Positions 13,518 through 22,551 of a stretch of 64,000 nucleotides of DNA are shown piece after piece. Each line of letters starts with the position of its first letter. The first letter of the stretch is position 1. This stretch comes from CAKRJP01 sp963634745. Its GTDB lineage: Bacteria > Bacillota > Clostridia > Lachnospirales > Lachnospiraceae. The position numbers were made by a program, and so were the translations under genes. The stretch is taken from assembly GCA_963634745.1 (NCBI GenBank), contig CAVHCX010000003.1, positions 1 through 64,000 on the forward strand. Reading direction: 5' to 3'. The notes beneath the pieces are model-generated. The model saw only the letters and a list, made by a program, of their open reading frames with translations. It was not told the DNA's origin and searched no databases.

Positions 13518-15304
13518 TAGTGTAATGTTCCGCTTTCTACTAATTTAGTCTCCGGAAGTCCAAGAAGTTTGTTGTTGTCGTTGATGACATCATTGTTCCA
13601 CTTCTTCTCTGCCGGCAATACTTCAACGCCTGCCATCTTATTCTTTAACATCTGGATGGCACGGGCAGCTACTTCCTTGGTTACACAAGAGCATCCTGCG
13701 ATATCATTTTCAAATCCGCCCTTATCCATATTTTCTTCAACCATTGCTGTAGCGTACTCGTTACCAACAACCAACTGTCCCTGGTATGCGCAGAAGGAAA
13801 CTCCTACTACCGGAATGTTTCTCTTACCAGCCTGGCCGATGTGCTGGATAAAGTCGATATGGTTGTTACCAAATCCCTCGGTTGTGATAATACATCCGTC
13901 CAGGTCAAGGGCTTCCAGCATGGATCCTAATCTCTCAGATACCCATAATTTCTCATCGTTAACCTGTGGAGATCCGATGCAAATAACTCCGATCAGGTCT
14001 AATTCTTCGTCTGCTGCAAGTCCCTCTACCAGAGGCTCACGGATGTAGTGACGTGTCATTTCTTTTGTAGCAGGTCCGATACATGTAAGGGCGTGGATGG
14101 ATCCATCTCTTACCTGGTTTGGTGTCAGAACGATCGGAACGTTACCGCAGTCTACGTTTTTCTGTCCTCCAAGGATTCCGCAAGGCTCGGTTGGGCAAAT
14201 AACATTGTCATGCATAGCGCCCTGTCCCATGATCTCTTTTACTAATACAACACGAGGATTTCCTACACGGCGTACGTCTTCGCAAACTTCCTCACGTACG
14301 ACTTCACCCTCATAAGTCTTTAACTCATTACGGATTGCCTGGATAATATGGTCTTGGCACTTATGAGCTGCAAACGGGCCCGGTCTTGTCATTCCTGATA
14401 ATCTCTGGATGACTGCGTGGCAACGGATGATGATATCATTTTCGTCTGCACATCCCGGATGTCCGAAATACATCTTCTCGTCCAGATATCCTTCGGAAGA
14501 ACCAAATTCATGTACCTGAACGCCATCTTCATCTACACCTGTCAGCATAAATACAACACCGTCAGCTACTTTTGTAACACCTTCACCCAGTTCTCCTTCT
14601 ACCTTTGTAGCGATCGGGCAAACATCCATGATAGTTTCTGTATAAATGTGTCTCTTGTCCGGATAGATTACATCAAGTTCCAGGCTCTTGCAAAGTTCAT
14701 CTTCTTTTACAGCCTCATTGATGATATTTTTGTCGATGGTGATGACTCCATTTTCGATAGAAGTCTTATCTCCTAATTTAACATCTGTGATCTTGATATG
14801 TTTTTTGATCAGGCTTCTGATAACAGTCTTTTCTCCGGTTTTATCTTCCTCTGCCGGCGCTACCGGGGCTACAGCTGCTGCCGGGGCTGCTGCGACTACA
14901 GGCACATCAAGCTTTAAGCCTTCAAATTTTTCTGCTTTTCCAATTTCAATATGAATCATTCCATTTCCTCCTGTACTCTGAGTGATTGTCGGTGATGGTG
15001 CCGGTGCCTCCGGCTCTTTCTTAGCTTCTTCCTTCACCTCTTCTTCCACTTCGTTCACTTTGTCAAGAACTTCTCTTGTGATTGGTGTCAAAGCTTCTAC
15101 ATCTGTCAACAAGGTGCTTCCGATTACCTGCTCGATGCGAAGTCCCTCCGGGCTTAAGGTCAACAGACCTGCATCCACCATGTCATCGAATAAGCTTGGG
15201 TCTTCTAGGTCAGCTGCGCTGATTACCAAACCTTTTTCTCTCCTGCAACAAAAAATTGCAGGGTCTTTTAAGTGCTTTTGAAGTGTTTCTTGTGTGATAG
15301 ACAT
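13517..15304 (-). CDS. prdA: D-proline reductase proprotein PrdA
   Basis: Precursor that is cleaved to give two subunits, one bearing an N-terminal pyruvoyl group that binds D-proline. The segment ALTCIGPATKE (residues 405-415) holds the Thr407-Cys408 pair expected to be the self-cleavage site, with Cys becoming the pyruvoyl group. Other conserved cysteines occur in RCHAV, CPTEPCG and AGCSC. Residues about 85-155 form a charged then Ala/Pro-rich linker (EEEVKEEAKKEPEAPAP). The 595-aa length is normal. No in-frame UGA is needed. It lies 12 bp after prdC and overlaps the next gene by one base. Confidence 0.9.
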   Translation of the reverse strand: MSITQETLQKHLKDPAIFCCRREKGLVISAADLEDPSLFDDMVDAGLLTLSPEGLRIEQVIGSTLLTDVEALTPITREVLDKVNEVEEEVKEEAKKEPEAPAPSPTITQSTGGNGMIHIEIGKAEKFEGLKLDVPVVAAAPAAAVAPVAPAEEDKTGEKTVIRSLIKKHIKITDVKLGDKTSIENGVITIDKNIINEAVKEDELCKSLELDVIYPDKRHIYTETIMDVCPIATKVEGELGEGVTKVADGVVFMLTGVDEDGVQVHEFGSSEGYLDEKMYFGHPGCADENDIIIRCHAVIQRLSGMTRPGPFAAHKCQDHIIQAIRNELKTYEGEVVREEVCEDVRRVGNPRVVLVKEIMGQGAMHDNVICPTEPCGILGGQKNVDCGNVPIVLTPNQVRDGSIHALTCIGPATKEMTRHYIREPLVEGLAADEELDLIGVICIGSPQVNDEKLWVSERLGSMLEALDLDGCIITTEGFGNNHIDFIQHIGQAGKRNIPVVGVSFCAYQGQLVVGNEYATAMVEENMDKGGFENDIAGCSCVTKEVAARAIQMLKNKMAGVEVLPAEKKWNNDVINDNNKLLGLPETKLVESGTLH

Positions 15305-15316
15305 TTTTTCTCCTCC

Positions 15317-16612
15317 TTACTCTTCTCGACGAAAACGTCTGATCATTTTATAGTTAACGGCGCGCAAGGCCCCGTCTGTACAGTGGTATACCGGAAGTTT
15401 TAACTGGGGTGCGCAGGACATAACGGTATTGCTGCAGTCTGTGCAGTTGCTGATAAGAACTGCCTGGGCTCCGGCTTTTTTCAGGGCCATAACCTTTTGT
15501 ACCTGTCCCGGACATTTCCCCGGATTCTCGCATTTTCTGGAAGCTTTTACAGGTCTTGCCTGCTTGCAAAATTCTACTCCCACTACCTCTGAACCCATGC
15601 TTTCTGCCTGCTGTCTAAGTCTTGCCTCATCGGCACCGCAGGCACAGACTAAGAGGCCGATTTTTTCCGGTCCGGGGAAGAATTCTTCTGCTGCCAAAAG
15701 TCCTCCGGTCGTCTTAATCACCGGTGCCTCTAAGCTGGTTCTTTTTCCTGTAAAGGGGCCGCCCATAATAAGCTCCCCGTAATGAGGTCCCAGGCCTCCT
15801 GCCATCTCAAAGACTTCCTGTACCGGACTTCCCAGAGGCACATCCAAAAATACATGGATGGATGCATTTTCTTTTAATTTACCTGCCACCGTCATGTCTT
15901 TGTCGATCAAAGGCTTCTTATCTTCCACGGCTTCTCGAACCTTAAATACAGTCTCTGCATTAATTACAATGGCACCTGCTGCCATAGGTAACTGCTCCGG
16001 CTCTAATAAAATTCCAAGAGTCTCCCTGACAATGGCTCTTTCTTCTCCCATCGGATAAATGTTATCCAATGGAAATACGCTAATCGCAGGATCGTCAATG
16101 ACTCTTTTTAGGTCCTCCATGGCTTCTTTATGAACGCTCTTAATGGCGATGATTCCCTTCTTCGCATTCACAAGCTTCATAATAATCTTCAGACCTGCAA
16201 GAAGCTTGTCCGGCTCTTTTTCAATCCTTGCTATATTATGGGAAAGAATCGGTTCACACTCTGCTGCATTTACCAGTACATAGCCCCCTTCATCAAAATG
16301 GGCATTCAACTTGACAGCTGTGGGGAAACCTGCTCCTCCTAATCCTACGATTCCGGCCTCCTCGATCAGGTCTTTCGGATCCTGGCTCTTTAAAGGAAGA
16401 TAGGTATCAAAATCGGTAGCAGCTTCTGCGATCACGATCTTCTCTTCATCCACACTCTCTACCTTTCCGCTTACGCTGGTAAAGATGTTGGCACTTAGGG
16501 CCCCCTCCGGCTTAGCAGCAATGAGCTGTCCACGACAGACCTCATCTCCTGCCGAAACCTTAGCCTGAGCCGGTGCGCCTACATGCTGTTTTAATGGAAA
16601 AATATAATTCAT
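15317..16612 (-). CDS. prdC: PrdC, RnfC-like electron-transfer protein of proline reductase
   Basis: Thought to pass electrons to proline reductase, resembling the NADH/flavin-binding RnfC subunit. Residues about 1-60 form a barrel-sandwich domain. GLGGAGFPT (90-98) is the nucleotide/FMN-binding signature, and the C-terminal third is rich in cysteines (CAC at 323-325, NCTDCSNTVMSC at 389-400). I chose the ATG at 16612 because GAGGTG lies just upstream and the protein then starts with the conserved MNYIFPLKQH; a longer frame to 16711 has no support. Some PrdC homologues contain selenocysteine; here every position is standard, matching the Cys-type PrdB. Confidence 0.85.
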   Translation of the reverse strand: MNYIFPLKQHVGAPAQAKVSAGDEVCRGQLIAAKPEGALSANIFTSVSGKVESVDEEKIVIAEAATDFDTYLPLKSQDPKDLIEEAGIVGLGGAGFPTAVKLNAHFDEGGYVLVNAAECEPILSHNIARIEKEPDKLLAGLKIIMKLVNAKKGIIAIKSVHKEAMEDLKRVIDDPAISVFPLDNIYPMGEERAIVRETLGILLEPEQLPMAAGAIVINAETVFKVREAVEDKKPLIDKDMTVAGKLKENASIHVFLDVPLGSPVQEVFEMAGGLGPHYGELIMGGPFTGKRTSLEAPVIKTTGGLLAAEEFFPGPEKIGLLVCACGADEARLRQQAESMGSEVVGVEFCKQARPVKASRKCENPGKCPGQVQKVMALKKAGAQAVLISNCTDCSNTVMSCAPQLKLPVYHCTDGALRAVNYKMIRRFRREE

Positions 16613-16704
16613 CCTTGCACCTCGATTCCTAAGCTTACATCCACAGAGATTTTTTAAACATTTTTGAGAAAAGATTAACAAAATCCCTATCTTGTAAAAA
16701 AATA

Positions 16705-16728
16705 TGCACATCTACCATTGTATGTGCA
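16705..16728. promoter_or_regulatory. Inverted repeat upstream of prdC
   Basis: The 7-bp arms TGCACAT and ATGTGCA are separated by 10 bp, in the 409-bp gap between prdC and the divergent lysR gene. It lies downstream of the candidate prd -10 element, in what would be the leader. It may be an operator or an RNA hairpin. Confidence 0.35.
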
Positions 16729-16807
16729 CCCTTGCTTAATTTTCTGAAAATTCTAACAAATCGGTTTTCCATCCGCATTTGTTATTTTTTATTTATCCTA
16801 TAGACGA

Positions 16808-16813
16808 ATTATA
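16808..16813 (-). promoter_or_regulatory. Candidate -10 element of the prd operon
   Basis: A perfect TATAAT on the minus strand with no good -35 at 16-18 bp upstream, as is common for activator-dependent promoters. Transcription would start near 16800 and give a leader of about 190 nt. The divergent LysR-type gene at 17022 is the obvious candidate activator. No sigma-54 -24/-12 element was noticed. Confidence 0.35.
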
Positions 16814-16939
16814 GTCTCATTTAAGAGCCCTAGTAAAGCGACACACTTTAATCGTTGCTATGACAAACTCTCATACCGGTATTAAAAGCCTTCTTTTTTC
16901 TTGAATTTCCGCCTTTTTTAGTCCCAAAACAGGTCCTTA

Positions 16940-16967
16940 TTGACATTAGATTTTGTAATGGTATGAT
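16940..16967 (+). promoter_or_regulatory. Promoter of the LysR-type gene
   Basis: TTGACA (16940-16945) and TATGAT (16962-16967) are separated by 16 bp, a strong sigma-A promoter. It ends 54 bp before the lysR ATG. It is divergent from and about 130 bp away from the candidate prd promoter, the usual layout for a LysR regulator and its target. Confidence 0.7.
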
Positions 16968-17021
16968 TAATATATGTAATTCAAACCGAAAATCCGGGGA
17001 TGAAAGGACGGGCAAAAGACT

Positions 17022-17930
17022 ATGGATATTGCAAAATTAAATTTACTCTTGGATATTGCAGAAACAAAAAATCTCACCCTCAGCGCCGAGCATATGGGCT
17101 ATACCCAGTCCGGGGTCAGCCATGCCATTCATAAGTTAGAAGCAGAAATGGGAGTTTCTCTTTTAAATCGCACCAACAAGGGGGTGGAGCTTACCGTGGA
17201 AGGAGAACTTTTGCTCCCCCATATCCGCACCATTTCTGCCAACTACAAGCGGATGAATGACATTCTTGATTCCATCCACGGCTTGCAAAAGGGGTCCATA
17301 TGTATCGGAACCTACTCTTCCATAGCCGCCCAGTGGCTGCCTGAGGTTTTAAAAGAATTCCGGGAATCCTATCCCAACATCTCTATTACCATCAGGGAGG
17401 GTGGCATCCAGGAAATCGAGCAGTGGCTCCAGGAAGGGTCGATCGACTTTGGTTTTTTAAGTCAAAGAAAAGGACAGAAGTACCACTTCTGTCCTCTAGC
17501 CAAAGATCCTCTCTATGTAGTTACCGGAAAGGATTATCCTATTCCCAAAGAATATCAGTCTAGATTTCCTGCCAGGATTTTAGGAGACTATCCCTATATT
17601 GCCTCAGAATCCGGCCTGGATCATGACGTTGCCGCTGCCTTAGAAAGCACAGGGGTCACCCCCAGCATCACCTGCCGCTGCAGTGACGACCATACAATCG
17701 TATCTATGGTCGCAAGCGGCCTGGGCATCAGTCTCCTTCCTAATATGTTCCTTAGCGACCAGGACCAGAGGCTCAATAAGATTCTTTTAGTCCCCTGCTA
17801 TATGCGAACCCTTGGGATCTGTACTCTGCCGGACCGGACCCTGTCCCTGGCTTCTAAGACTTTTATAAAGGTATCTAAGGAAGTCATCGAAAGACTCACC
17901 AGCGAGACCCCCGATTCCCCTCTGTACTGA
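17022..17930 (+). CDS. LysR-family transcriptional regulator divergent from the prd operon
   Basis: DNA-binding regulator with a winged helix-turn-helix at residues 1-60 (YTQSGVSHAIHKLEAEMGVSLLNR) and a periplasmic-binding-protein-like effector domain from about 90 to 295. Length (302 aa) is standard. An AAAGGAC RBS precedes the ATG. Divergent position suggests that it controls prdC-prdA-x-prdB. Proline reductase genes elsewhere are controlled by the sigma-54 activator PrdR, which is absent here. Its effector could be proline or a product, but nothing in the sequence identifies it. Its stop codon is 3 bp from the convergent stop of the ABC permease gene, with no terminator between. Confidence 0.85.
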   Translation: MDIAKLNLLLDIAETKNLTLSAEHMGYTQSGVSHAIHKLEAEMGVSLLNRTNKGVELTVEGELLLPHIRTISANYKRMNDILDSIHGLQKGSICIGTYSSIAAQWLPEVLKEFRESYPNISITIREGGIQEIEQWLQEGSIDFGFLSQRKGQKYHFCPLAKDPLYVVTGKDYPIPKEYQSRFPARILGDYPYIASESGLDHDVAAALESTGVTPSITCRCSDDHTIVSMVASGLGISLLPNMFLSDQDQRLNKILLVPCYMRTLGICTLPDRTLSLASKTFIKVSKEVIERLTSETPDSPLY

Positions 17931-17933
17931 TTT

Positions 17934-19112
17934 TCAGCCTGTATACCGAAGGGCATCAATGGGCTTCTTTCTCGCCGCCTTATTGGCAGGATAAATACCA
18001 AAGATCACTCCTATAAGGATAGAAAATCCAACCGAAACCCATATAACGCCGGTTGATAGGCCATAGCTTACGGATCCTACATGGTCAATAATCCGAATAG
18101 CCACCGCCGACAAGCCGATCCCGATCAGGCATCCTAAGAGGCTTACTACCAAGGCTTCAATTAGAAATTGTAGCATAATGGACCAATAGCCTGCCCCGAT
18201 GGCCTTCCTGATTCCGATCTCCCTGGTCCTTTCTGTTACGGAAACCAGCATGATATTCATAATACCGATTCCACCTACCAAGAGGGAGATTCCTGCGATT
18301 CCTCCTAAGAGGAGGGACAGGGTGTTGGTGACACTGGCCATGGCCTCTGCAATGGAGGACTGGTTCATAATGAAATAGGCATCCTCGTCATTATTAAAGC
18401 GTTCTTTTAATTTATTTTCAAGAACCGTCTCTGCCTGGTCCATTTGATTTTCATCTGTAGCAGCGACATAAAAGTCTGTTACATCTACCCCCACACTGTC
18501 TGTAAGACGAATCAGTGAAGTGTAGGGAATGTAGGCCTCATAATAGGCTTCTTCCTCTGTGCCGGTGGATGTGCTGCTTTCAAGGACTCCTATGATCTGG
18601 TAGCTGGTTCCTCCAAGGCTTATGGTCTCTCCCACCACATCGGTCCGGCCGATGACTGCCTTTGCCAGGTCTTCATTTACCACTACCACATTGGTATGAT
18701 TCTCTACATCCGGGCTTTTTATAAATCTTCCGGATGCCAGCTTTAAATTTTGAATCTCTGTATAGACAGAAGTGGTGCCTATGATGGTGCCGCTTTTTTC
18801 ATCCTTGCTTCCGGAAATCTTGCTGCTTGTCGTTGCATAAGGGGCCGCTATTTTTAGCTGGTCGCTTTCTATAAATCCATCTAGTTCATCATAGCGGATG
18901 GGCTTTCCCTTATCATCGGAAATGGACACATAAAGGGTATTGCTTCCCAGCTCATCAATGGAATCTGTCACGGATTCGGTCGCCCCGCTGGCCAGGGATA
19001 CCAAAACCACCAGGGACATGACTCCGATGATAATTCCAAGCATGGTCAGGAAGGACCGCATTTTATTGGAGAGGATGGATTTAAAGGCCATTTTACAAGA
19101 CTGATAAATCAC
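17934..19112 (-). CDS. MacB-type ABC transporter permease
   Basis: Membrane subunit of a MacB/FtsX-like exporter that couples ATP hydrolysis to movement of an extracytoplasmic domain. One N-terminal helix (TMLGIIIGVMSLVVLVSLASG) is followed by a roughly 220-residue MacB periplasmic-core-like domain. Three C-terminal helices follow, with the FtsX-type ERTREIGIRKAIGA loop. It overlaps the ATPase gene by 4 bp (ATGA), so the two are translationally coupled. Together with the adaptor at 19795 they form a YknXYZ-like tripartite exporter; the substrate (peptide, toxin or drug) is unknown. Confidence 0.9.
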   Translation of the reverse strand: MIYQSCKMAFKSILSNKMRSFLTMLGIIIGVMSLVVLVSLASGATESVTDSIDELGSNTLYVSISDDKGKPIRYDELDGFIESDQLKIAAPYATTSSKISGSKDEKSGTIIGTTSVYTEIQNLKLASGRFIKSPDVENHTNVVVVNEDLAKAVIGRTDVVGETISLGGTSYQIIGVLESSTSTGTEEEAYYEAYIPYTSLIRLTDSVGVDVTDFYVAATDENQMDQAETVLENKLKERFNNDEDAYFIMNQSSIAEAMASVTNTLSLLLGGIAGISLLVGGIGIMNIMLVSVTERTREIGIRKAIGAGYWSIMLQFLIEALVVSLLGCLIGIGLSAVAIRIIDHVGSVSYGLSTGVIWVSVGFSILIGVIFGIYPANKAARKKPIDALRYTG

Positions 19113-19780
19113 GCTTCCACCTCCTCTACCTTGCCATCGAAAATACGGATGCTTCTGGCCGCTTGCTTAGCCACCCCCTCATCGTGGGTGATCAAAATGA
19201 TGGTATTTCCCTGGGCATGGAGTTCATGGAAAAGTTCCATAATCTCCTCCCCGGTGTGGGAGTCCAAATTTCCTGTGGGTTCATCTGCCAAAAAGAGGGA
19301 GGGCTTGGTGGCGATGGCTCTTGCTATGGCCACCCTTTGCTGCTGGCCTCCGGAAAGCTCGTTGGGCTTGTGCCTGCCTCTTTGTTCTAGGTGGACTCTT
19401 TCTAAGGCTTCTTTTACCCGCTTCTTTCGCTCTGCTTTGGGAACCTTCTGGTAAATTAAAGGAAGCTCTACATTTTCTTCTGCTGTTAAATTTCCGATCA
19501 GGTTGAAGCTTTGAAAAATAAAGCCGATCTTTTTATTGCGAATCTTGGCAAGCTCTGATTCTCTGTACTTTTCAATGGCCTGGCCGTCTAAATAGTAATG
19601 GCCCTCATCTGCGGTATCCAGGCAGCCGATGATATTCATCATGGTAGATTTTCCACTTCCGGAGGGGCCTATGATGCTTACAAATTCCCCTTCCTTTACA
19701 TGGATATTTGCATGATCCAAGGCATGTACGGTGGACTCGCCCACCTGGTAGATCTTGGATACATTTTCAAGTTTGATCAT
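19109..19780 (-). CDS. MacB/LolD-type ABC transporter ATP-binding protein
   Basis: ATPase that powers the adjacent permease. Motifs in order are Walker A GPSGSGKST, the Q-loop in FQSFNL, the signature LSGGQQQR, Walker B LFLADEPT, and the switch His in ILITHD. At 223 aa it is a single nucleotide-binding domain with no fused membrane part. It begins 14 bp after the adaptor gene and ends overlapping the permease gene. The order adaptor-ATPase-permease is conserved for this exporter class in Gram-positive bacteria. Confidence 0.93.
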   Translation of the reverse strand: MIKLENVSKIYQVGESTVHALDHANIHVKEGEFVSIIGPSGSGKSTMMNIIGCLDTADEGHYYLDGQAIEKYRESELAKIRNKKIGFIFQSFNLIGNLTAEENVELPLIYQKVPKAERKKRVKEALERVHLEQRGRHKPNELSGGQQQRVAIARAIATKPSLFLADEPTGNLDSHTGEEIMELFHELHAQGNTIILITHDEGVAKQAARSIRIFDGKVEEVEA

Positions 19781-19794
19781 GGCTTTTTCCTCCT

Positions 19795-21735
19795 CTAATT
19801 GGATCCGGGAGCCCCGCCGGACGGAGCATCTCCACCTCCGGGGCCGCCTCCCATATCTCCGTCAGAGCCGCCTCCCGGACCGCCTCCCATGTCGCCGCCT
19901 CCGATATCTGAGTCATCTCCCATCATAATATTCACGTCACCGCCGTCAGAGGATGTGCTTGTACTCTCATAATAAACCGTATCGCCATCACTTAAGCCGC
20001 TTGTAATTTCCACCTGGCTTTCGTTGGAAAGTCCGGTCTCTACCTTGGTTTTTCCTGACAGGTTGCCCTGACTGTCCGTGGAGGTATAGACAAAGGACTC
20101 TCCCCCTTCTTCCTGGAGGGCTGTCAGAGGAATCAGGACTGCATTGTCAGATTCGTTTACATTGATGGTGGCTGCCGCCGTCATTCCGATCAACATATTA
20201 TCCTGTTTTGGGATGGTAATTTCCACAGAATACTTGGCACTGCTTCCGCTGGTACTTCCAACGGTTCCTACCTTGCTTACAGTTCCTTCAAATTCCTGGC
20301 CGGAAACCGCATTTAAAGTAATGCTGGCGGTCTGCCCCTGTTTAACCGAAAGAATATCCTGCTCATCTACACTTAGGGTCAGCTTAAAATTATCCTGGGT
20401 TGACAGGCTAAAGGCTGTGGCCTCGGAGGTTTCATAGGAGCTTACAGAAGAGCTGCTATCCGAAGAGTCCGAACTGCTAGTTCCGCTGCTGCTTGCCACT
20501 TCCGATGCCCCGGAATCATAGGAGGCTCCTTCTGGCATGGCAGCTTCCTCTGAAGCTTCCCCACTATTTTCCTGGTCTTTATTTTTTTCGTCGGAATTTT
20601 CACTGTCGGAAGTTTTATCCTCCCCACTTGCTCCTGCGGTTTTTTCGTACTTAGCCGTAATGGTCATGCGATTTTTCTCGCCACTTCCGGAAATCTTATA
20701 CTCATAGGCCGAGCAATCCAGGACCGGTGTGTGCTCTTCTGTGAAGCTGTAGCCAGCCAGAGCCTTAAGTTCAATGGTAGCTGTGTAGGTGGTATCTGCC
20801 TGAAAGCTACCATTGCAATCCCAGGTAATGCTGGTAACCTCATAGCCCTGGTCCTTGGTTTCTTCCGCATCAATTCCTGTAATTCCGGTCTCTCCCGTGA
20901 CAGGGGCCGGGATCACAAGCTTGCTATAATCCGTAACAAGCGTAAATTCTGCTTCTTCAGCCGAAGCGGTGGCAAGGCTTACATCCTCTGTATCGCTGCT
21001 AAGACTTCCTGTCTTTAGGACCTTATAAGTTCCTGCCCCGTAGCTTGTAGCCTGATAAGTCGCTGTGGTGACAGATGATGTGTCCGTCAACCTGGCAGAT
21101 GTATCACTTTTTGTGGAAGAATTTCCGGACCCTGAGGAAGTTCCGGAATCCGAAGAACTTCCGGAACTTGAGGAAGAGCCGGAACTTTTTGTCGTAGTTG
21201 CTCCCTCTGATACATTGACGCTTCCAACCACCCCATCAGCAGTTGCTGTAATGGAAGGGGAGTCATGCAGAGCGGTCAAGGCATTTTTTCTGGCTGTCAG
21301 CTTGGTATAGACTGCATTATATTCTTCTTTTTGAAGACTGGTTAAGCTAGAGGAGCTTAACTTTTTAGATACTGCACTAAGGTTGTCATTAGTCTCTGTG
21401 AGGGCACTGGCCACAGAGGCAGTGCTTACCGTGGCCAGGACCTGGCCCTTGGTGACGGTATCCCCTTTGGAGACTTTTACCTCCTCGATCTCAATACCTG
21501 CCGGCACGGAAATATCCACCGTATCTCCGGCCTGCAAATTACCCGTTCCTGTAATGGTGGTGCTGATATTTCCTGTCTGGGCCTTGGCAGACTCTACCGA
21601 TATGGAAACCGCTACATCTTTTTTTGAATAAAGCTGGGTACCTACGAGGGATCCGACCAAGACCACCGCCAGGGCTGCCCCGCCGATTTTAAAGCCTTTC
21701 TTTTTACTCAATTCCTTGAGATTTGCTGCGTTCAT
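19795..21735 (-). CDS. MacA/YknX-like efflux adaptor with a large inserted region
   Basis: Membrane-fusion protein that would link the MacB-type permease to the cell surface. A membrane anchor (about residues 14-34) is followed by a lipoyl-like half (GDTVDISVPAGIEIEEVKVS), a short coiled region, and beta-barrel domains near the end (LTLSVDEQDI, VEITIPKQDN). Between them lies an insert of about 300 residues that is Ser/Gly/Glu-rich and includes a beta-type segment (YEVTSITWDCNGSF). The C-terminus ends in repeated GGGDMGGGPGGG. Normal adaptors are about 350-450 aa; this is 646. The ATG at 21735 is preceded by AAAAGGAG; a GTG seven codons earlier overlaps that site. Confidence 0.82.
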   Translation of the reverse strand: MNAANLKELSKKKGFKIGGAALAVVLVGSLVGTQLYSKKDVAVSISVESAKAQTGNISTTITGTGNLQAGDTVDISVPAGIEIEEVKVSKGDTVTKGQVLATVSTASVASALTETNDNLSAVSKKLSSSSLTSLQKEEYNAVYTKLTARKNALTALHDSPSITATADGVVGSVNVSEGATTTKSSGSSSSSGSSSDSGTSSGSGNSSTKSDTSARLTDTSSVTTATYQATSYGAGTYKVLKTGSLSSDTEDVSLATASAEEAEFTLVTDYSKLVIPAPVTGETGITGIDAEETKDQGYEVTSITWDCNGSFQADTTYTATIELKALAGYSFTEEHTPVLDCSAYEYKISGSGEKNRMTITAKYEKTAGASGEDKTSDSENSDEKNKDQENSGEASEEAAMPEGASYDSGASEVASSSGTSSSDSSDSSSSVSSYETSEATAFSLSTQDNFKLTLSVDEQDILSVKQGQTASITLNAVSGQEFEGTVSKVGTVGSTSGSSAKYSVEITIPKQDNMLIGMTAAATINVNESDNAVLIPLTALQEEGGESFVYTSTDSQGNLSGKTKVETGLSNESQVEITSGLSDGDTVYYESTSTSSDGGDVNIMMGDDSDIGGGDMGGGPGGGSDGDMGGGPGGGDAPSGGAPGSN

Positions 21736-21876
21736 CTTTTTCTCCTTTTTACTCACTCATTGATGGGAAATTTTCTTAATATATCAGGATAAGTTTACTG
21801 GGTATTTGTGAATTAGTGGTGAACAGGCAGCGAATATGTTGTGAAACCTGGCCTTGGGAGTGGTAGTGCGAGGGCC

Positions 21877-22096
21877 GTACTGCAGGAGCAAGAACTGCCG
21901 CAAAAACATGCTGCGTTTCCTAGGTGCTGCAGCCGGCTGATTCGCGAAGGCGTCCGCAAACTCGCGCTTTGCGCTCACGAGGAGCCTAAAGGCCCCTCGG
22001 CCCTTCGGGCACAATGCTACCGTCTTCGCTGCCGGCTGACAGCACCTTACGGAAGCCTCGCAATTGTTTTTGCGGCAGTTCTTGCTCCTGCAGTAC
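21877..22096 (+). repeat. Covarying hairpin element, family 1, copy C
   Basis: A 220-bp element. The outer arms run from GTACTGCAGGAGC to CTGCCGCAAAAACA and pair perfectly for 32 bp with the right side. The inner stem around GGTGCTGCAGCCGG is partly mismatched. The head has the conserved CTGATTCGCGAAG, ACTCGCGCTTTGCGCTCA and GGCCCCTCGGCCCTTCGGGC blocks. It lies upstream of the exporter adaptor and faces copy D in inverted orientation 206 bp away. Confidence 0.9.
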
Positions 22097-22119
22097 TCAC
22101 TTTGCATACCAGTCCAAAG

Positions 22120-22195
22120 GCTTGCGCGATGCGCCCTTTCAAAAACTTAACCCGACAGCTTGCGCGATGCGCCCTTGCAAGGGCCTAGCCCGACA
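22120..22195. repeat. 38-bp tandem duplication between hairpin copies C and D
   Basis: Two adjacent 38-bp units (22120-22157 and 22158-22195) both begin GCTTGCGCGATGCGCCCTT and end CCCGACA, differing at a few internal bases. A third partial unit starts GCTTGC at 22196. It is non-coding and lies between two hairpin elements, so it may be a by-product of the same local rearrangement. Confidence 0.7.
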
Positions 22196-22231
22196 GCTTG
22201 CAAATATTCCCGGAGAAATTTATATAACAAA

Positions 22232-22258
22232 AAGCAGTAGGTTGTCGGCCTACTGCTT
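22232..22258 (-). terminator. Terminator downstream of the fucO-like gene
   Basis: The arms AAGCAGTAGG and CCTACTGCTT pair perfectly around a 7-base loop, followed on the minus strand by CTTTTTG. It would stop transcripts coming from fucO after they pass hairpin copy D. A second hairpin (AAGCAT-CGATG and its complement) lies just before it at 22265-22295. Confidence 0.65.
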
Positions 22259-22301
22259 ATAAAAAAGCATCCGATGTCATATGCATCGAATGCTTCAAAA
22301 C

Positions 22302-22511
22302 GCGGGGCGCATGATTGCCGCTAAAAACTTTTGCGAGGCTTCCGTAGGGGCTGTCGGCCGGCAGGTAAGGCGGTAGCATTGTGCCCGAAGGGCCGAGGGG
22401 CTTTTAGCCCCTCGTGAGCGCGAAGCGCGAGTTTGCGGACGTCTTCACGAATCAGCCGGCTGCAGCGCCTAAGAAACGCAGCATATTTTTTGCGGTAATC
22501 TTGCGCCCTGC
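22302..22511 (-). repeat. Covarying hairpin element, family 1, copy D (partly decayed)
   Basis: About 210 bp, read on the minus strand. The outer arms GGGGCGCATGATTGCCGC and GCGGTAATCTTGCGCCC pair with about four mismatches, more than in the other copies. The head blocks GAATCAGCCGGCTGCAG, GAGGGGC and CCGAAGGGC are intact. It follows the fucO-like gene on its 3' side. Confidence 0.82.
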
Positions 22512-22551
22512 AGCAGGGACCTCCTGATCCATACCACAAAACCGGGAGCTC

